Shown here: positions 1 to 7,053 of the stretch, piece by piece
How the letters are laid out: each line of letters starts with the position of its first letter
How positions within the stretch are numbered: the stretch's first letter is position 1
The notes under the pieces: generated by a model
Databases searched by the model: none
What the model saw: only the letters and a program-made list of their open reading frames with translations
Told to the model about the DNA's origin: nothing
Source of the DNA: Chloroflexota bacterium
GTDB taxonomy: Bacteria; Chloroflexota; Dehalococcoidia; UBA2979
Reading direction: 5' to 3'
Assembly: GCA_009391845.1 (NCBI GenBank)
Contig: QWJG01000015.1
Span: forward strand, 1 to 11,863
DNA length: 11,863 bases
Made by a program: the position numbers and the translations under genes

Positions 1-1
1 C

Positions 2-142
2 CCCAAAGGAACCGACCTATCGGTGCAGACCGCCAAGGACCTCGCCAGGATTGCGCGCAGTCTCAACAACCGCCCGCGCAAGACGCTCGGCGCCATGACA
101 CCATCAGAGAAGCTCACCGAGCTGCTTGCGCTGACCGCTTGA
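2..142 (+). CDS. IS30-family transposase, C-terminal fragment (runs in from the left)
   Basis: Reading from base 2 gives 46 residues ending in TGA at 140-142, with the segment [19 protein letters not shown] near the end. An L-N-x-R-P-R-K-x-L-G-x-x-T-P block is typical of the extreme C-terminus of IS30-family DDE transposases, just after the catalytic core. The start and the D-D-E residues lie outside the window, so it cannot be told whether the copy is intact. It runs toward the convergent LysR gene. The gene-free stretch after it (143-292) should hold the right end of the element, but the terminal inverted repeat cannot be identified without the left end. The family call is fairly sure and comes from the sequence motif; activity is unknown. 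Confidence 0.82.
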   Translation, partial: PKGTDLSVQTAKDLARIARSLNNRPRKTLGAMTPSEKLTELLALTA

Positions 143-172
143 ATCCGCCATGTCATACGCGTCCCCTCTGGT

Positions 173-215
173 GGGCGTTTGAGACGGCTCCGCGGATACG
201 CGGGCCGTCACGCCC
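173..215. repeat. Long imperfect hairpin after the transposase gene
   Basis: Three nested complementary arms pair in order: 173-178 with 210-215 (GGGCGT/ACGCCC), 183-187 with 205-209 (GACGG/CCGTC), and 190-194 with 199-203 (CCGCG/CGCGG). The loop is GATA, there is a four-base bulge at 179-182, and in total 16 base pairs form. It starts 31 bases after the transposase stop. No T-run follows on either strand, so it is not a textbook intrinsic terminator. It may be a transcription barrier at the end of the insertion sequence or part of its end. The rest of 143-292 shows no gene. Confidence 0.6.
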
Positions 216-292
216 GGCTATTACACATCGAGATTACGGTCGCAATGACCTTTGTTCGATGTCATGTCGAATCGTTCGGCTATTCAATTTAT

Positions 293-1252
293 TTAGTGGT
301 CCGGTTTCATCACAGTCGGCATAATTTCCCCGTTCATCGCCGCAACCGGTTCGGCGGCGTACCGCACCCACGCCTGGGAGATGGCATACGAGCGTAACAG
401 CCGGGTGGTCAGCGCTTCGTGTGGCGTCACCCGACTCACGAAGAAGTGCGTACGACGCGGTGGCTCCACCAGCGGCCGCACGATCAGCCCAGCGGTCTGC
501 ACCGCATGATCCCGAGGCACGATCGACACCCCGACGCGACGCTGCACGAACGCGCGGATCGCAATCACGCTGTTGGAGATGAACTCCGGCCGAGGCTCAA
601 CGCCACCGCGCGCGAACCACCCCTCCACCTGGCTCTGGCTGAAGGTGAACGTGGCGTCCCGGTACGCAACGATCGGCTCATCCTCGAAGTCGCGAGGGCC
701 AACGATCTCCAGCTCGGCGAAGCGGTGCCCGGGCCAGCTCAGCGCGACGTATTCCTCGTCGTAGAACTTCTCTTTCGACAGGCCGCTGACCGGCGTGGGA
801 TCTGAATGAATCCCAATGTCCGAGCGGCCGTAGCTGATCTCCCGGTCGATATCGCGGGAGGGCCGCGCCGTGACGCGGAAGTCCACGACCAGGCCCGGAT
901 GCTCCCCTCGAAACCCAACGCAGATATCGGGAATCGGGAACTCGCAGAGGCTCTGTCCAACCAGCAGGGAGAGTGCGCCACCCTCGGCCGGTGCGCCCCC
1001 TTCGGCGATCGCGTCATCCAGCAGGCGGAGCTGCCGGATGATCTTGTGAGCGTGCTGGTAGACAACCTGCCCCTCCGGGGTGAGCGTGACGCGCCGGCCA
1101 TTGCGCTGGAGCAGCGAGGCCCCGACCGTCGACTCCAGTCGTTGCACCCGTTGATAGACGGCGGGCTGGCTCACGGCGAGCACGCGCGCGGCACGTGAAT
1201 AGCCACCTTCGTCGGCAACCGCCACCAGCGTTTGCAGGAGATCGATGTTCAT
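293..1252 (-). CDS. LysR-family transcriptional regulator
   Basis: The 319-residue protein has the LysR layout and usual length. A winged helix-turn-helix occupies about residues 3-62, with the signature A-A-x-x-L-x-x-S-Q-P-A-V at 21-32, the R-V-x-R-L-E helix end, and the wing L-L-x-R-x-G-R-R-V-x-L-T-P-E-G at 47-61. A linker helix follows, then a type-2 periplasmic-binding-like effector domain at about 90-297. The ATG at 1250-1252 follows an AGGA about five bases upstream. LysR proteins usually control a divergent neighbour, but this one is not divergent from anything: upstream lies the co-oriented cyclase gene, and downstream lies insertion-sequence debris. Its target and effector cannot be deduced, and the last dozen residues (NGEIMPTVMKPDH) lie beyond the usual domain end. 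Family certain, specificity unknown. Confidence 0.93.
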   Translation of the reverse strand: MNIDLLQTLVAVADEGGYSRAARVLAVSQPAVYQRVQRLESTVGASLLQRNGRRVTLTPEGQVVYQHAHKIIRQLRLLDDAIAEGGAPAEGGALSLLVGQSLCEFPIPDICVGFRGEHPGLVVDFRVTARPSRDIDREISYGRSDIGIHSDPTPVSGLSKEKFYDEEYVALSWPGHRFAELEIVGPRDFEDEPIVAYRDATFTFSQSQVEGWFARGGVEPRPEFISNSVIAIRAFVQRRVGVSIVPRDHAVQTAGLIVRPLVEPPRRTHFFVSRVTPHEALTTRLLRSYAISQAWVRYAAEPVAAMNGEIMPTVMKPDH

Positions 1253-1280
1253 AGGGTCCTCGGCGCGTGCCGCTCCGGGC

Positions 1281-1299
1281 CGCGGGTCTGTGACCCGCG
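1281..1299. repeat. Perfect 8-bp hairpin in the LysR leader
   Basis: CGCGGGTC (1281-1288) and GACCCGCG (1292-1299) are perfectly complementary around a three-base loop. It lies between the candidate LysR promoter and the LysR start, about 30 bases from the ATG, so it would form in the leader RNA. No T-run follows on the minus strand. It could be a leader structure, a dyad bound by the regulator, or a weak stop for the upstream cyclase gene. Confidence 0.55.
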
Positions 1300-1320
1300 C
1301 GCCTTCGATTGTCGCGCCGG

Positions 1321-1349
1321 AGAATAAGCGATCCGAATAGCGGAGTCAT
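1321..1349 (-). promoter_or_regulatory. Candidate sigma-70-type promoter for the LysR gene
   Basis: On the minus strand ATGACT (1349-1344) is separated by exactly 17 bases from TATTCT (1326-1321). This matches TTGACA/TATAAT at four of six positions in each hexamer. It is one of the few AT-rich patches in the 144-base gap, and transcription would begin about 60 bases before the LysR ATG. Seen by eye only. Confidence 0.42.
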
Positions 1350-1396
1350 TGCAGCGTTGTCGACCGCAGCGGACGATTGGGTGGGCGCGAGCCTGT

Positions 1397-4300
1397 CTAG
1401 GCGGCGTCGCGACGGGAGCGCCGTCGCTCGAACTCAGCGGTCTGCGCGGACTGCGAGAGGAGATCGAGGACCTCCGGAGAGAGGTTGTAGGCCGGATCGT
1501 TGGTCACGATGGCCAGCGCCTGCTCGGCGGTGAGGCCGGGCCCCTCCGGCGCGGGGATCTGCTCCCAGGCCAACCGCACGGCGGCCGCCAGGAGATCGTC
1601 GAGCTGGAGATCGGCCGCCGTCATCTGTTCGTCCCACTGGGTGCGGAGGCCATCCAGGAGCATCAGCGCCGTCTCCTGGTCGCGGTACTCCTCCGGCATC
1701 GCGATGTGGTGAGCCGCCTCGGCCGCGACCAGCATGCGCAGCGGATCCGCGGTGTCGATCGGCAAACCTCGTCCGAGGCCGACCGCGACGACGTAGCGCT
1801 GCGCAAGCGCGACCGCCAGGCGTTCCGAGCCGGAAGCGCCATCGACGGCGGTACGAATCAGCAGCTCCATCACGCGGTTGCCTCGGCGGCGGAGCGTGCG
1901 TGGTGCGTTGGCGCTGACCCGGTCGCCACTGGCGGCGCGGGTACGGTCGCCGCCGCCGAACTTCGCGGCGTACATCGCGCGGTCGGCGGCCTCCAACAGC
2001 TCTGATGCACCGGTCCCGTCGTCGGGGGCGAGGGCGAGGCCAATCGAAATGCGGACCGGCACTGGCGCGTTGCCAAACTCGTGGTGAATATCGCGCAGCG
2101 AGTCATGCATCCGCTGCGCGACGATCAGCGCCCCTTCTTCGGTCACGTCTTCCATCACGACGACGAACTCGTCGCCGCCGGTACGAGCAACGAGGTCCTC
2201 ACCGCGTACCGCCCGGCGCAACTCCTCCGCGACGCGCTGAATCGCACGGTCGCCCGCTTCGTGGCCCAGCGTGTCGTTGTACAGCTTCAGCCCGTCCATA
2301 TCGACGACCAGTACGGCCGAGTGTTGGCCCTCGTCCAGTTCGGTCCGCAGCGTTTTCAGGCGCTCCTGGAGGAAGCGATAGTTCGGCAGGCCGGTCAGCA
2401 TGTCGTGGCGCGCGGCGTGCTCGGCACGCTCGTAGAGGCGCAGGCGATCGATGGTCACGGCCAGCAGGCCGGCAACTTCCTCGAGCGCGCGGAGATCGAA
2501 CTGTTCGTAGTCGGCGAAGCCGTAATTGACGAGCGCGAAGATCGCGGTGGGCTGACGCCCGTGAACGATCGGGACGGCGGCGACCTCGGCGGCATCGTCG
2601 CCAACGAGCGACCAGTCCAGTCGGGCCAGCGACTCATCGGAACGTGGCAGCGCAACCGCACCACCGTGGCTGAGCGCCCGCGCGAGCACCGAACCGGCGA
2701 GCGGGGCGGAGATCAGTTCGGCGTGCGGAGCGGGCGGGTAGATCGCGACCTGTTCCGCGATCTCGCCGGCCTCGTCGATCGTCAGCATGACTGCGCGCTC
2801 GAACGGGATCAGCCAGCGAATCTCCTCCGCGAACGCGTCGAACGCACCGCGCAGATCGACCGCGGAGGCGACGATGCTCGCGAGGTTACGCTGGGCCTCG
2901 ATGCGGGAGGCGCGCTCGGTGGCCTGCCGGTACAACTCGGCGCTATCGAGGGCCAAAGAGAGCTGTTCGACGGCACGCTCCGCAAGACGCGCGGAAAGCA
3001 ATTGCGCCTCGTCCGCAACGAGGATCACCGCGCCAAGCAGTTGTCCCTTCGGTCGCATCGGCAGCGTGAGTCCGGCCTGCGCGTCCGCTGCGATGAAGCT
3101 GGGCACACCGCCGACGGCGCGGGTCCAGGTCGTCGCGGAGCGCGCATTGAACCAGCCGTGGGCGGCGTCTGCGCCATCGACGGCGATCGTGTTGCGGCTG
3201 CGGCCGCCGGACGAGAACTCGATCACCTCGGAGAGCGTGTCGTCGCGCACCCGGATGATGTACGCCTGTTGGTACGGGAACAGTCGGTACAGCGCGGAGG
3301 CGAAGTCCGAGTAGAGCCGATCAGTGTCGGCGCCGCTCTGGATGACACGGCCAATCTCGGCCAGTGCGGCTAGTTCATCGAAGCGTCGCTGCTGGAGCTG
3401 AACGAGCTGCTCGCCCTCCAGTCGACGTCCGACCACGTTGGCCACGCGGACCAGCACCTCGATGTCCAGGGGCGCCCAGCCGGCGTCGGCCGGGGCGGCC
3501 AGCACCAGGACGGCGGCACGGCTGCGATTCGTCCGATCGCTTGCCTCGGGAAGGGTGTCGCCGGTGTCGGAGGGGGCGTCCGCGTCCGACCCGACCGGCG
3601 CCGGTACGGCGCTGAGCGAGGCGGCGAGGATCGGCGCGACGACGATGTCGCCGAAGCGAGCCCGCAACACCGGATCGCCCGTCTGATCCGCGGGCGCGAG
3701 GTGTGGGGTGGCGGACGACGACTTGCCGCCCTGAGGAATGAGCGCGGTCAACGCCGTCAGCTCCGCGTCGGTCAGCGTCGGGCGGCCATCCTGCTGCCAG
3801 CGGGCAAGCTCCGGGCCGGTCGCGCCGCCTTCCACGCTGACCACGCTGGCGAATACCGGCCCGAGGCTGGCGCCAATCTTCGCGAGGAGTTCATCGAGCT
3901 GCTGGTGGAGCGGAGCGTCGGTGCCAAGGAGCGCTGACACCTCGGTGACGAGCAGCTCGCGGTCGGCCAGTGCCAGCGCGTCGCGGTAGAGCCGCGCGCT
4001 CTCCAGCGCCGCTCCCATTTCGCGGACGATCAAGGTCAGCAGGTGAAGCTCCTGCTCTCCCCAGTCGCGGCAGGACGCACCAACCAGGGTGAGCGATCCA
4101 CGGACCGTGCCCTGGGTGACCATCGGCACGATCACGTAGGCCGGCGTATCGATGGCGGCGTCCTCGCCATCCTCGGAACGCGTCACGCCCTCGTGCGCGT
4201 CGATCGCGGCATCGATTACGGCGGCCGGCAGGCCTGGCAGATCGTCCACGTCGGGGACGGGGCCGACCAGGATGTCGGTGCCGCCCTGATCGGCTGGCAA

Positions 4301-5179
4301 CAGTTCGCGGATCTGCACCGAATCGACGCCCAGCAGCCGCGCAACCAGGCGCGCGGCGCGGCGAATCGCGGTGAGATCCTCGAACGGTTCGTTCAGGGCG
4401 AAGGAGATTGCGTTGACGATCGACAGCGCGCGGTTGCGCCGCGCCAGCTCCTCGGTCTTGCGCTCCACCTCGGCGGCGAGTCGGCCGCTGATCCGCTGCG
4501 CCTCGGCCTCGGAGGCGCTCAGGCGCGACTGGGCCTGGCGCAGCTCACCGACGGAGCGTTCCAGGTCGGCGCGCGATTGTGCAGCCCGTCGCGCGCGTAC
4601 GAACACGAACCCCGCACAGATCGGGAACAGCGCGAGCGCGATCACGAATGAGCCGGCGAGCGAAATCGCTCCCGACAGGCCGCTCGGATCAAGCGGCGTG
4701 ACAACACCGGACGCAAGGAGCAGGGAGCCCACGAGGTAGCTCGATATCGCGGACGCCAGCATCACCACGACCGCTTGTCGCTGGAGTTGCGCGGCGCTAG
4801 CGCTCAAGAGGACGGCAAGTCCCACCGGAATGATCCATGTCGGTCCGGCGACCAGCGGGGCGCCGATACCGACCAGGCTCAGGAAGAAGACGCGGAAGGC
4901 CGTGACCCGCAGGTCGAAATCCCGGACCGTCTTCGCCGCTCGTCCGACCCGGATCTCGGATTCCGAAAGTGCCGCGCCACCGACCAGCACCACCGGCCAG
5001 ATCAGGAAGTCCGGCAGCGCACCGATCAGGCCGCCCAGGACCACGAATGCCGTGAGTGCGAGCAAGCCCCGACGCGCGAGCCAGGGCGCGCGGAAAGAAT
5101 CGACCCGCGCTTGCAGATCGGGATCGCGTTCCACGCTATCGTGGAGTAGCAGCGCAGCTAGAAATCGGTCACGCCACAT
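1397..5179 (-). CDS. Membrane-anchored multi-GAF diguanylate cyclase (GGDEF) with a degenerate C-terminal tail
   Basis: The 1260-residue sensor is predicted to make cyclic di-GMP from two GTP at the membrane. Hydrophobic segments lie at about 37-75, 92-130, 134-158 and 170-195, followed by a heptad-like helix (196-255). Four GAF-like regions follow at roughly 260-395, 410-590 (with an acidic low-complexity insert about 520-552), 605-748 and 770-915. The GGDEF domain is at about 920-1075, with the motif intact at 1001-1005. The inhibitory I-site R992-G-E-D995 lies exactly five residues before it, so both activity and product inhibition are expected. Residues 1099-1240 form an extra helical tail that resembles an eroded HD-GYP fold. 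The ATG at 5177-5179 is the first start after an in-frame TAG at 5198-5200, with AGGGGGG upstream. The start codon overlaps that of the opposite-strand gene by two bases. Signals sensed by the GAF domains are unknown. Confidence 0.93.
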   Translation of the reverse strand: MWRDRFLAALLLHDSVERDPDLQARVDSFRAPWLARRGLLALTAFVVLGGLIGALPDFLIWPVVLVGGAALSESEIRVGRAAKTVRDFDLRVTAFRVFFLSLVGIGAPLVAGPTWIIPVGLAVLLSASAAQLQRQAVVVMLASAISSYLVGSLLLASGVVTPLDPSGLSGAISLAGSFVIALALFPICAGFVFVRARRAAQSRADLERSVGELRQAQSRLSASEAEAQRISGRLAAEVERKTEELARRNRALSIVNAISFALNEPFEDLTAIRRAARLVARLLGVDSVQIRELLPADQGGTDILVGPVPDVDDLPGLPAAVIDAAIDAHEGVTRSEDGEDAAIDTPAYVIVPMVTQGTVRGSLTLVGASCRDWGEQELHLLTLIVREMGAALESARLYRDALALADRELLVTEVSALLGTDAPLHQQLDELLAKIGASLGPVFASVVSVEGGATGPELARWQQDGRPTLTDAELTALTALIPQGGKSSSATPHLAPADQTGDPVLRARFGDIVVAPILAASLSAVPAPVGSDADAPSDTGDTLPEASDRTNRSRAAVLVLAAPADAGWAPLDIEVLVRVANVVGRRLEGEQLVQLQQRRFDELAALAEIGRVIQSGADTDRLYSDFASALYRLFPYQQAYIIRVRDDTLSEVIEFSSGGRSRNTIAVDGADAAHGWFNARSATTWTRAVGGVPSFIAADAQAGLTLPMRPKGQLLGAVILVADEAQLLSARLAERAVEQLSLALDSAELYRQATERASRIEAQRNLASIVASAVDLRGAFDAFAEEIRWLIPFERAVMLTIDEAGEIAEQVAIYPPAPHAELISAPLAGSVLARALSHGGAVALPRSDESLARLDWSLVGDDAAEVAAVPIVHGRQPTAIFALVNYGFADYEQFDLRALEEVAGLLAVTIDRLRLYERAEHAARHDMLTGLPNYRFLQERLKTLRTELDEGQHSAVLVVDMDGLKLYNDTLGHEAGDRAIQRVAEELRRAVRGEDLVARTGGDEFVVVMEDVTEEGALIVAQRMHDSLRDIHHEFGNAPVPVRISIGLALAPDDGTGASELLEAADRAMYAAKFGGGDRTRAASGDRVSANAPRTLRRRGNRVMELLIRTAVDGASGSERLAVALAQRYVVAVGLGRGLPIDTADPLRMLVAAEAAHHIAMPEEYRDQETALMLLDGLRTQWDEQMTAADLQLDDLLAAAVRLAWEQIPAPEGPGLTAEQALAIVTNDPAYNLSPEVLDLLSQSAQTAEFERRRSRRDAA

Positions 5180-5387
5180 GCCTGACGGAATCCCCCCCTA
5201 TGTCCTGGTGGTCCGGATCGTGTCGATCCTGGGGATGTCGTTTGCCCTCGCGATCGGGTTGTTGCTGCTCATCGGCGGCTGGATCCTGCCCGCGCTGATC
5301 GCGTTCGCATGCTTCGCCCCATCATTTGGCTTACTCGTAATGATCGAACGATTTGCTGCTGTCGATAGCGACGCGGCAGAAAGTTAG
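5178..5387 (+). CDS. Small two-helix membrane protein nested antisense between two signalling genes
   Basis: The 69-residue product is not a family I recognise. It begins MPDGIPPYVLVV and has two hydrophobic segments (about 8-34 and 36-56) joined by G-G-W, then an acidic tail ending DSDAAES. Third codon positions are mostly G or C for the first 50 codons, as in the neighbours, which supports a real gene. Its ATG shares two bases with the cyclase start (CATG read both ways), and its TAG overlaps the TAA of the HD-GYP-like gene, so it fills the gap between two minus-strand genes exactly. There is no clear ribosome binding site before 5178. The frame stays open upstream inside the cyclase antisense, so the start is tentative; GTG at 5208 and ATG at 5235 are alternatives. 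A partner role for the cyclase is speculation. Confidence 0.58.
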   Translation: MPDGIPPYVLVVRIVSILGMSFALAIGLLLLIGGWILPALIAFACFAPSFGLLVMIERFAAVDSDAAES

Positions 5388-6421
5388 GCGGCGTCAGCCG
5401 CGCGGCCGGTCGCGGGCGTCCAGCTCAGCAGTACCCGCTCAAACGCCGCAATCACGACCGGATCGAAGCTCAAACCGCTGCCTTCTGCGATCTCGTCCTG
5501 CGCGGCCGTCGCGGAAAGCGCCGGACGGTAGGCGCGTTGTGATGTCATCGCGTCCCAGGCCACCGCGACCGAGACGATTCGGGCCCCAACGGGGATCCGT
5601 TCCCCCACCAGGCGGCGAGGGTAGCCGTTGCCATCCCAGCGCTCGCGTGCGGCATAGAGCAGTTCAGAAGCGCCCCGTAATTCAGGGACTTCCCTGAGAA
5701 TCCGCCAACTGTGCTCCGGGTGCCGGCGGAGTTCCTGCCAGTCCAGGTCGTTGAGCGGTTGCTGTTTGGACAGCACCGTCGCGGGCACGCCGAGCTTGCC
5801 GAGGTCCGACAGCGCGGCCGCGCGGTAGATGTCCTCCATCTCCGGACTGCCGTCGATGATCCCGCACGCACGTGCGAGTTCGCTGGCCATCGCGATCACC
5901 CGCCGTGGCCGACGCTCCGCGGATCGGTCGTGGAACTCGAGGGCAAGCTGCAAGGCGCGAATCACGCCCTCCACCGTGTCTTCGAGCGGGCGTGTCGAGC
6001 TGGCGCGGCGCATCCGCGAGATCCGCGTCGGGCGCTCACGTTCGGTGCGATAGTCGGCGATCGCCTCGCGGACCATCGGTACCAGCTCGGCGGTGATGTC
6101 AATCGGGTGGCGGACACAGCGGAACGCAACCCGGCTCAACTCCGGCAACGCCGGTTCAGGGGTATCGGCGGTGGCAGGAAGGGTGAGAATCACCCGCGCG
6201 GCAGGACGGCTACGCCCGGCCGCACGCAGGATCGCCAGGGCGCCCGCATCCGCGCCCGGGAGGTCCGCGACGACAGCCATATAGTCGTGCCGCCGGAGCA
6301 TGAAGCAGGCCGGGCCTACACCATCCGCGACATCGACTTCATAGCCGGCATCGTGAAGCCGGGTCACGAGGTCAGAGCAATCTGCCTCGGCGTCGTGCGT
6401 GACGAGTAGGCGACCTGTCAC
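5384..6421 (-). CDS. Degenerate receiver / HD-GYP-like protein
   Basis: The 345-residue protein has a receiver-like domain (about 3-125) and an HD-GYP-like domain (about 145-335). HD-GYP proteins normally hydrolyse cyclic di-GMP using a metal centre. Here the HD pair is S205-D206 in SDLGKLGVP, the HH pair before E-R-W-D-G-x-G-Y-P is A258-R259, the later metal Asp (usually V-A-D-x-x-D-A) is V287, and the first helix His is not evident. H234 of the H-P-E motif and the G-Y-P (266-268) remain. In the receiver, the acidic pocket is H9-D10, the D53 loop is two residues short, and the conserved Lys-Pro is H105-P106. Both domains therefore look inactive, and a binding or scaffold role is inferred. 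Start GTG (6419-6421) is set by GGAGGG six bases upstream. The stop overlaps the antisense small gene. Confidence 0.88.
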   Translation of the reverse strand: MTGRLLVTHDAEADCSDLVTRLHDAGYEVDVADGVGPACFMLRRHDYMAVVADLPGADAGALAILRAAGRSRPAARVILTLPATADTPEPALPELSRVAFRCVRHPIDITAELVPMVREAIADYRTERERPTRISRMRRASSTRPLEDTVEGVIRALQLALEFHDRSAERRPRRVIAMASELARACGIIDGSPEMEDIYRAAALSDLGKLGVPATVLSKQQPLNDLDWQELRRHPEHSWRILREVPELRGASELLYAARERWDGNGYPRRLVGERIPVGARIVSVAVAWDAMTSQRAYRPALSATAAQDEIAEGSGLSFDPVVIAAFERVLLSWTPATGRAADAA

Positions 6422-6442
6422 AAATGGCCCTCCGCCTGTAAT

Positions 6443-6454
6443 TCTCGGTCGAGA
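6443..6454. promoter_or_regulatory. Short palindrome upstream of the HD-GYP-like gene
   Basis: TCTCG-GT-CGAGA is a near-perfect 12-base palindrome that begins 22 bases before the GTG start, just upstream of the ribosome binding site. It might be an operator, but its small size means it could be chance. Confidence 0.25.
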
Positions 6455-6482
6455 GGGGGTCGATCAGCAGAGAGAGTGGCCC

Positions 6483-6516
6483 CTCAGTCCGCACCAAATT
6501 CAGGTGCACGACTGAG
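6483..6516. terminator. Twelve-base-pair hairpin between the cyclophilin and HD-GYP-like genes
   Basis: CTCAGTC (6483-6489) pairs with GACTGAG (6510-6516) and GCACC (6491-6495) pairs with GGTGC (6503-6507), around an AAATTCA loop with a small internal mismatch. It lies in the 116-base gap after the cyclophilin stop. No T-run follows on either strand (the minus strand continues GGGGCCACTCTCTC), so it may be a Rho-assisted or pausing structure rather than a classical terminator. Confidence 0.45.
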
Positions 6517-6537
6517 GCAGTCGCGGGGATCTCCCGA

Positions 6538-7053
6538 TCAGGACGAAACGATCTCGATCGAATCGATGTGATCGCCGGGATCGGAGTCCACCGCGGGATC
6601 ACGCGGAGCAAGCGCATCCGCGACCTCGATGCCCTCGATCACGCGACCGAGGACGCTGTAGCGACCGTTCAACTGCGGCGAATCACGGAGCGCGATGAAG
6701 AACTGCGAGCCGTTGGTATTCGGCCCGCCATTCGCCATCCCGACCGTCCCGCGAACGATCGCCGTTTCTGAAATTTCGTCAGGAAACCGGTACCCCGGCC
6801 CGCCACGGCCGCTCCCGCCCGGATCCCCCGCCTGCGCGATGAAGCCCGCGACCACGCGGTGGAACGTCGTGTCCTCGTAGAAACCCTCACGCACGAGGAA
6901 CACGAAGTTGTTGACCGCGATCGGTGCGATCGAGGGCAGCAATTCGATCGCGATGTCGCCATGTTCGGTGTGGACGATCGCGCGCAGCGGCTGATCGAGT
7001 TCGATCTGCATCGCTGGCGGCGCCTCGTATTGCGTTCGCAGCTCAGGCCCCAC
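6538..7053 (-). CDS. Cyclophilin-type peptidyl-prolyl cis-trans isomerase, cytoplasmic
   Basis: The 171-residue protein catalyses cis-trans isomerisation of X-Pro bonds and is a single cyclophilin domain (about 22-168). Landmarks are F64-H-R66, F71 and Q74 in the GFIAQ block, N114-G-S-Q-F-F, and L-N-G-R-Y-S-V-L-G near 129-136. R66, F71 and Q74 match the catalytic Arg, Phe and Gln of human CypA. The usual Trp that confers cyclosporin binding is Q127, as in many bacterial members. There is no signal peptide. I chose the GTG at 7051-7053, which overlaps the upstream cyclophilin by 11 bases, because the segment before the internal ATG (7009-7011) keeps Y-x-A-P-P-x-M, which is also present at the same place in the upstream paralogue. 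The ATG, giving 157 residues, remains possible. Confidence 0.93.
   Translation of the reverse strand: MGPELRTQYEAPPAMQIELDQPLRAIVHTEHGDIAIELLPSIAPIAVNNFVFLVREGFYEDTTFHRVVAGFIAQAGDPGGSGRGGPGYRFPDEISETAIVRGTVGMANGGPNTNGSQFFIALRDSPQLNGRYSVLGRVIEGIEVADALAPRDPAVDSDPGDHIDSIEIVSS

Noticed and set aside
2081..3373. A 430-codon open frame on the plus strand inside the cyclase gene
   Set aside because: It lies entirely antisense to well-supported GAF and GGDEF coding sequence. Long open antisense frames are common in GC-rich genes, and its translation shows no domain or membrane character.
4043..4651. A 202-codon plus-strand frame antisense to the first GAF and membrane part of the cyclase
   Set aside because: The composition is that of a shadow frame (Arg, Gly and Gln-rich with no motif), while the opposite strand encodes recognisable helices and a GAF region.
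1398..5395. The 11-base sequence TAGGCGGCGTC at both 1398-1408 and 5385-5395
   Set aside because: Each copy is simply the Asp-Ala-Ala-stop end of a minus-strand gene. In this base composition the match is probably chance and not a functional repeat.
6422..6537. A possible cyclic-di-GMP riboswitch before the HD-GYP-like gene
   Set aside because: The only clear fold is the hairpin 6483-6516. The conserved GEMM-type core sequences are not seen.
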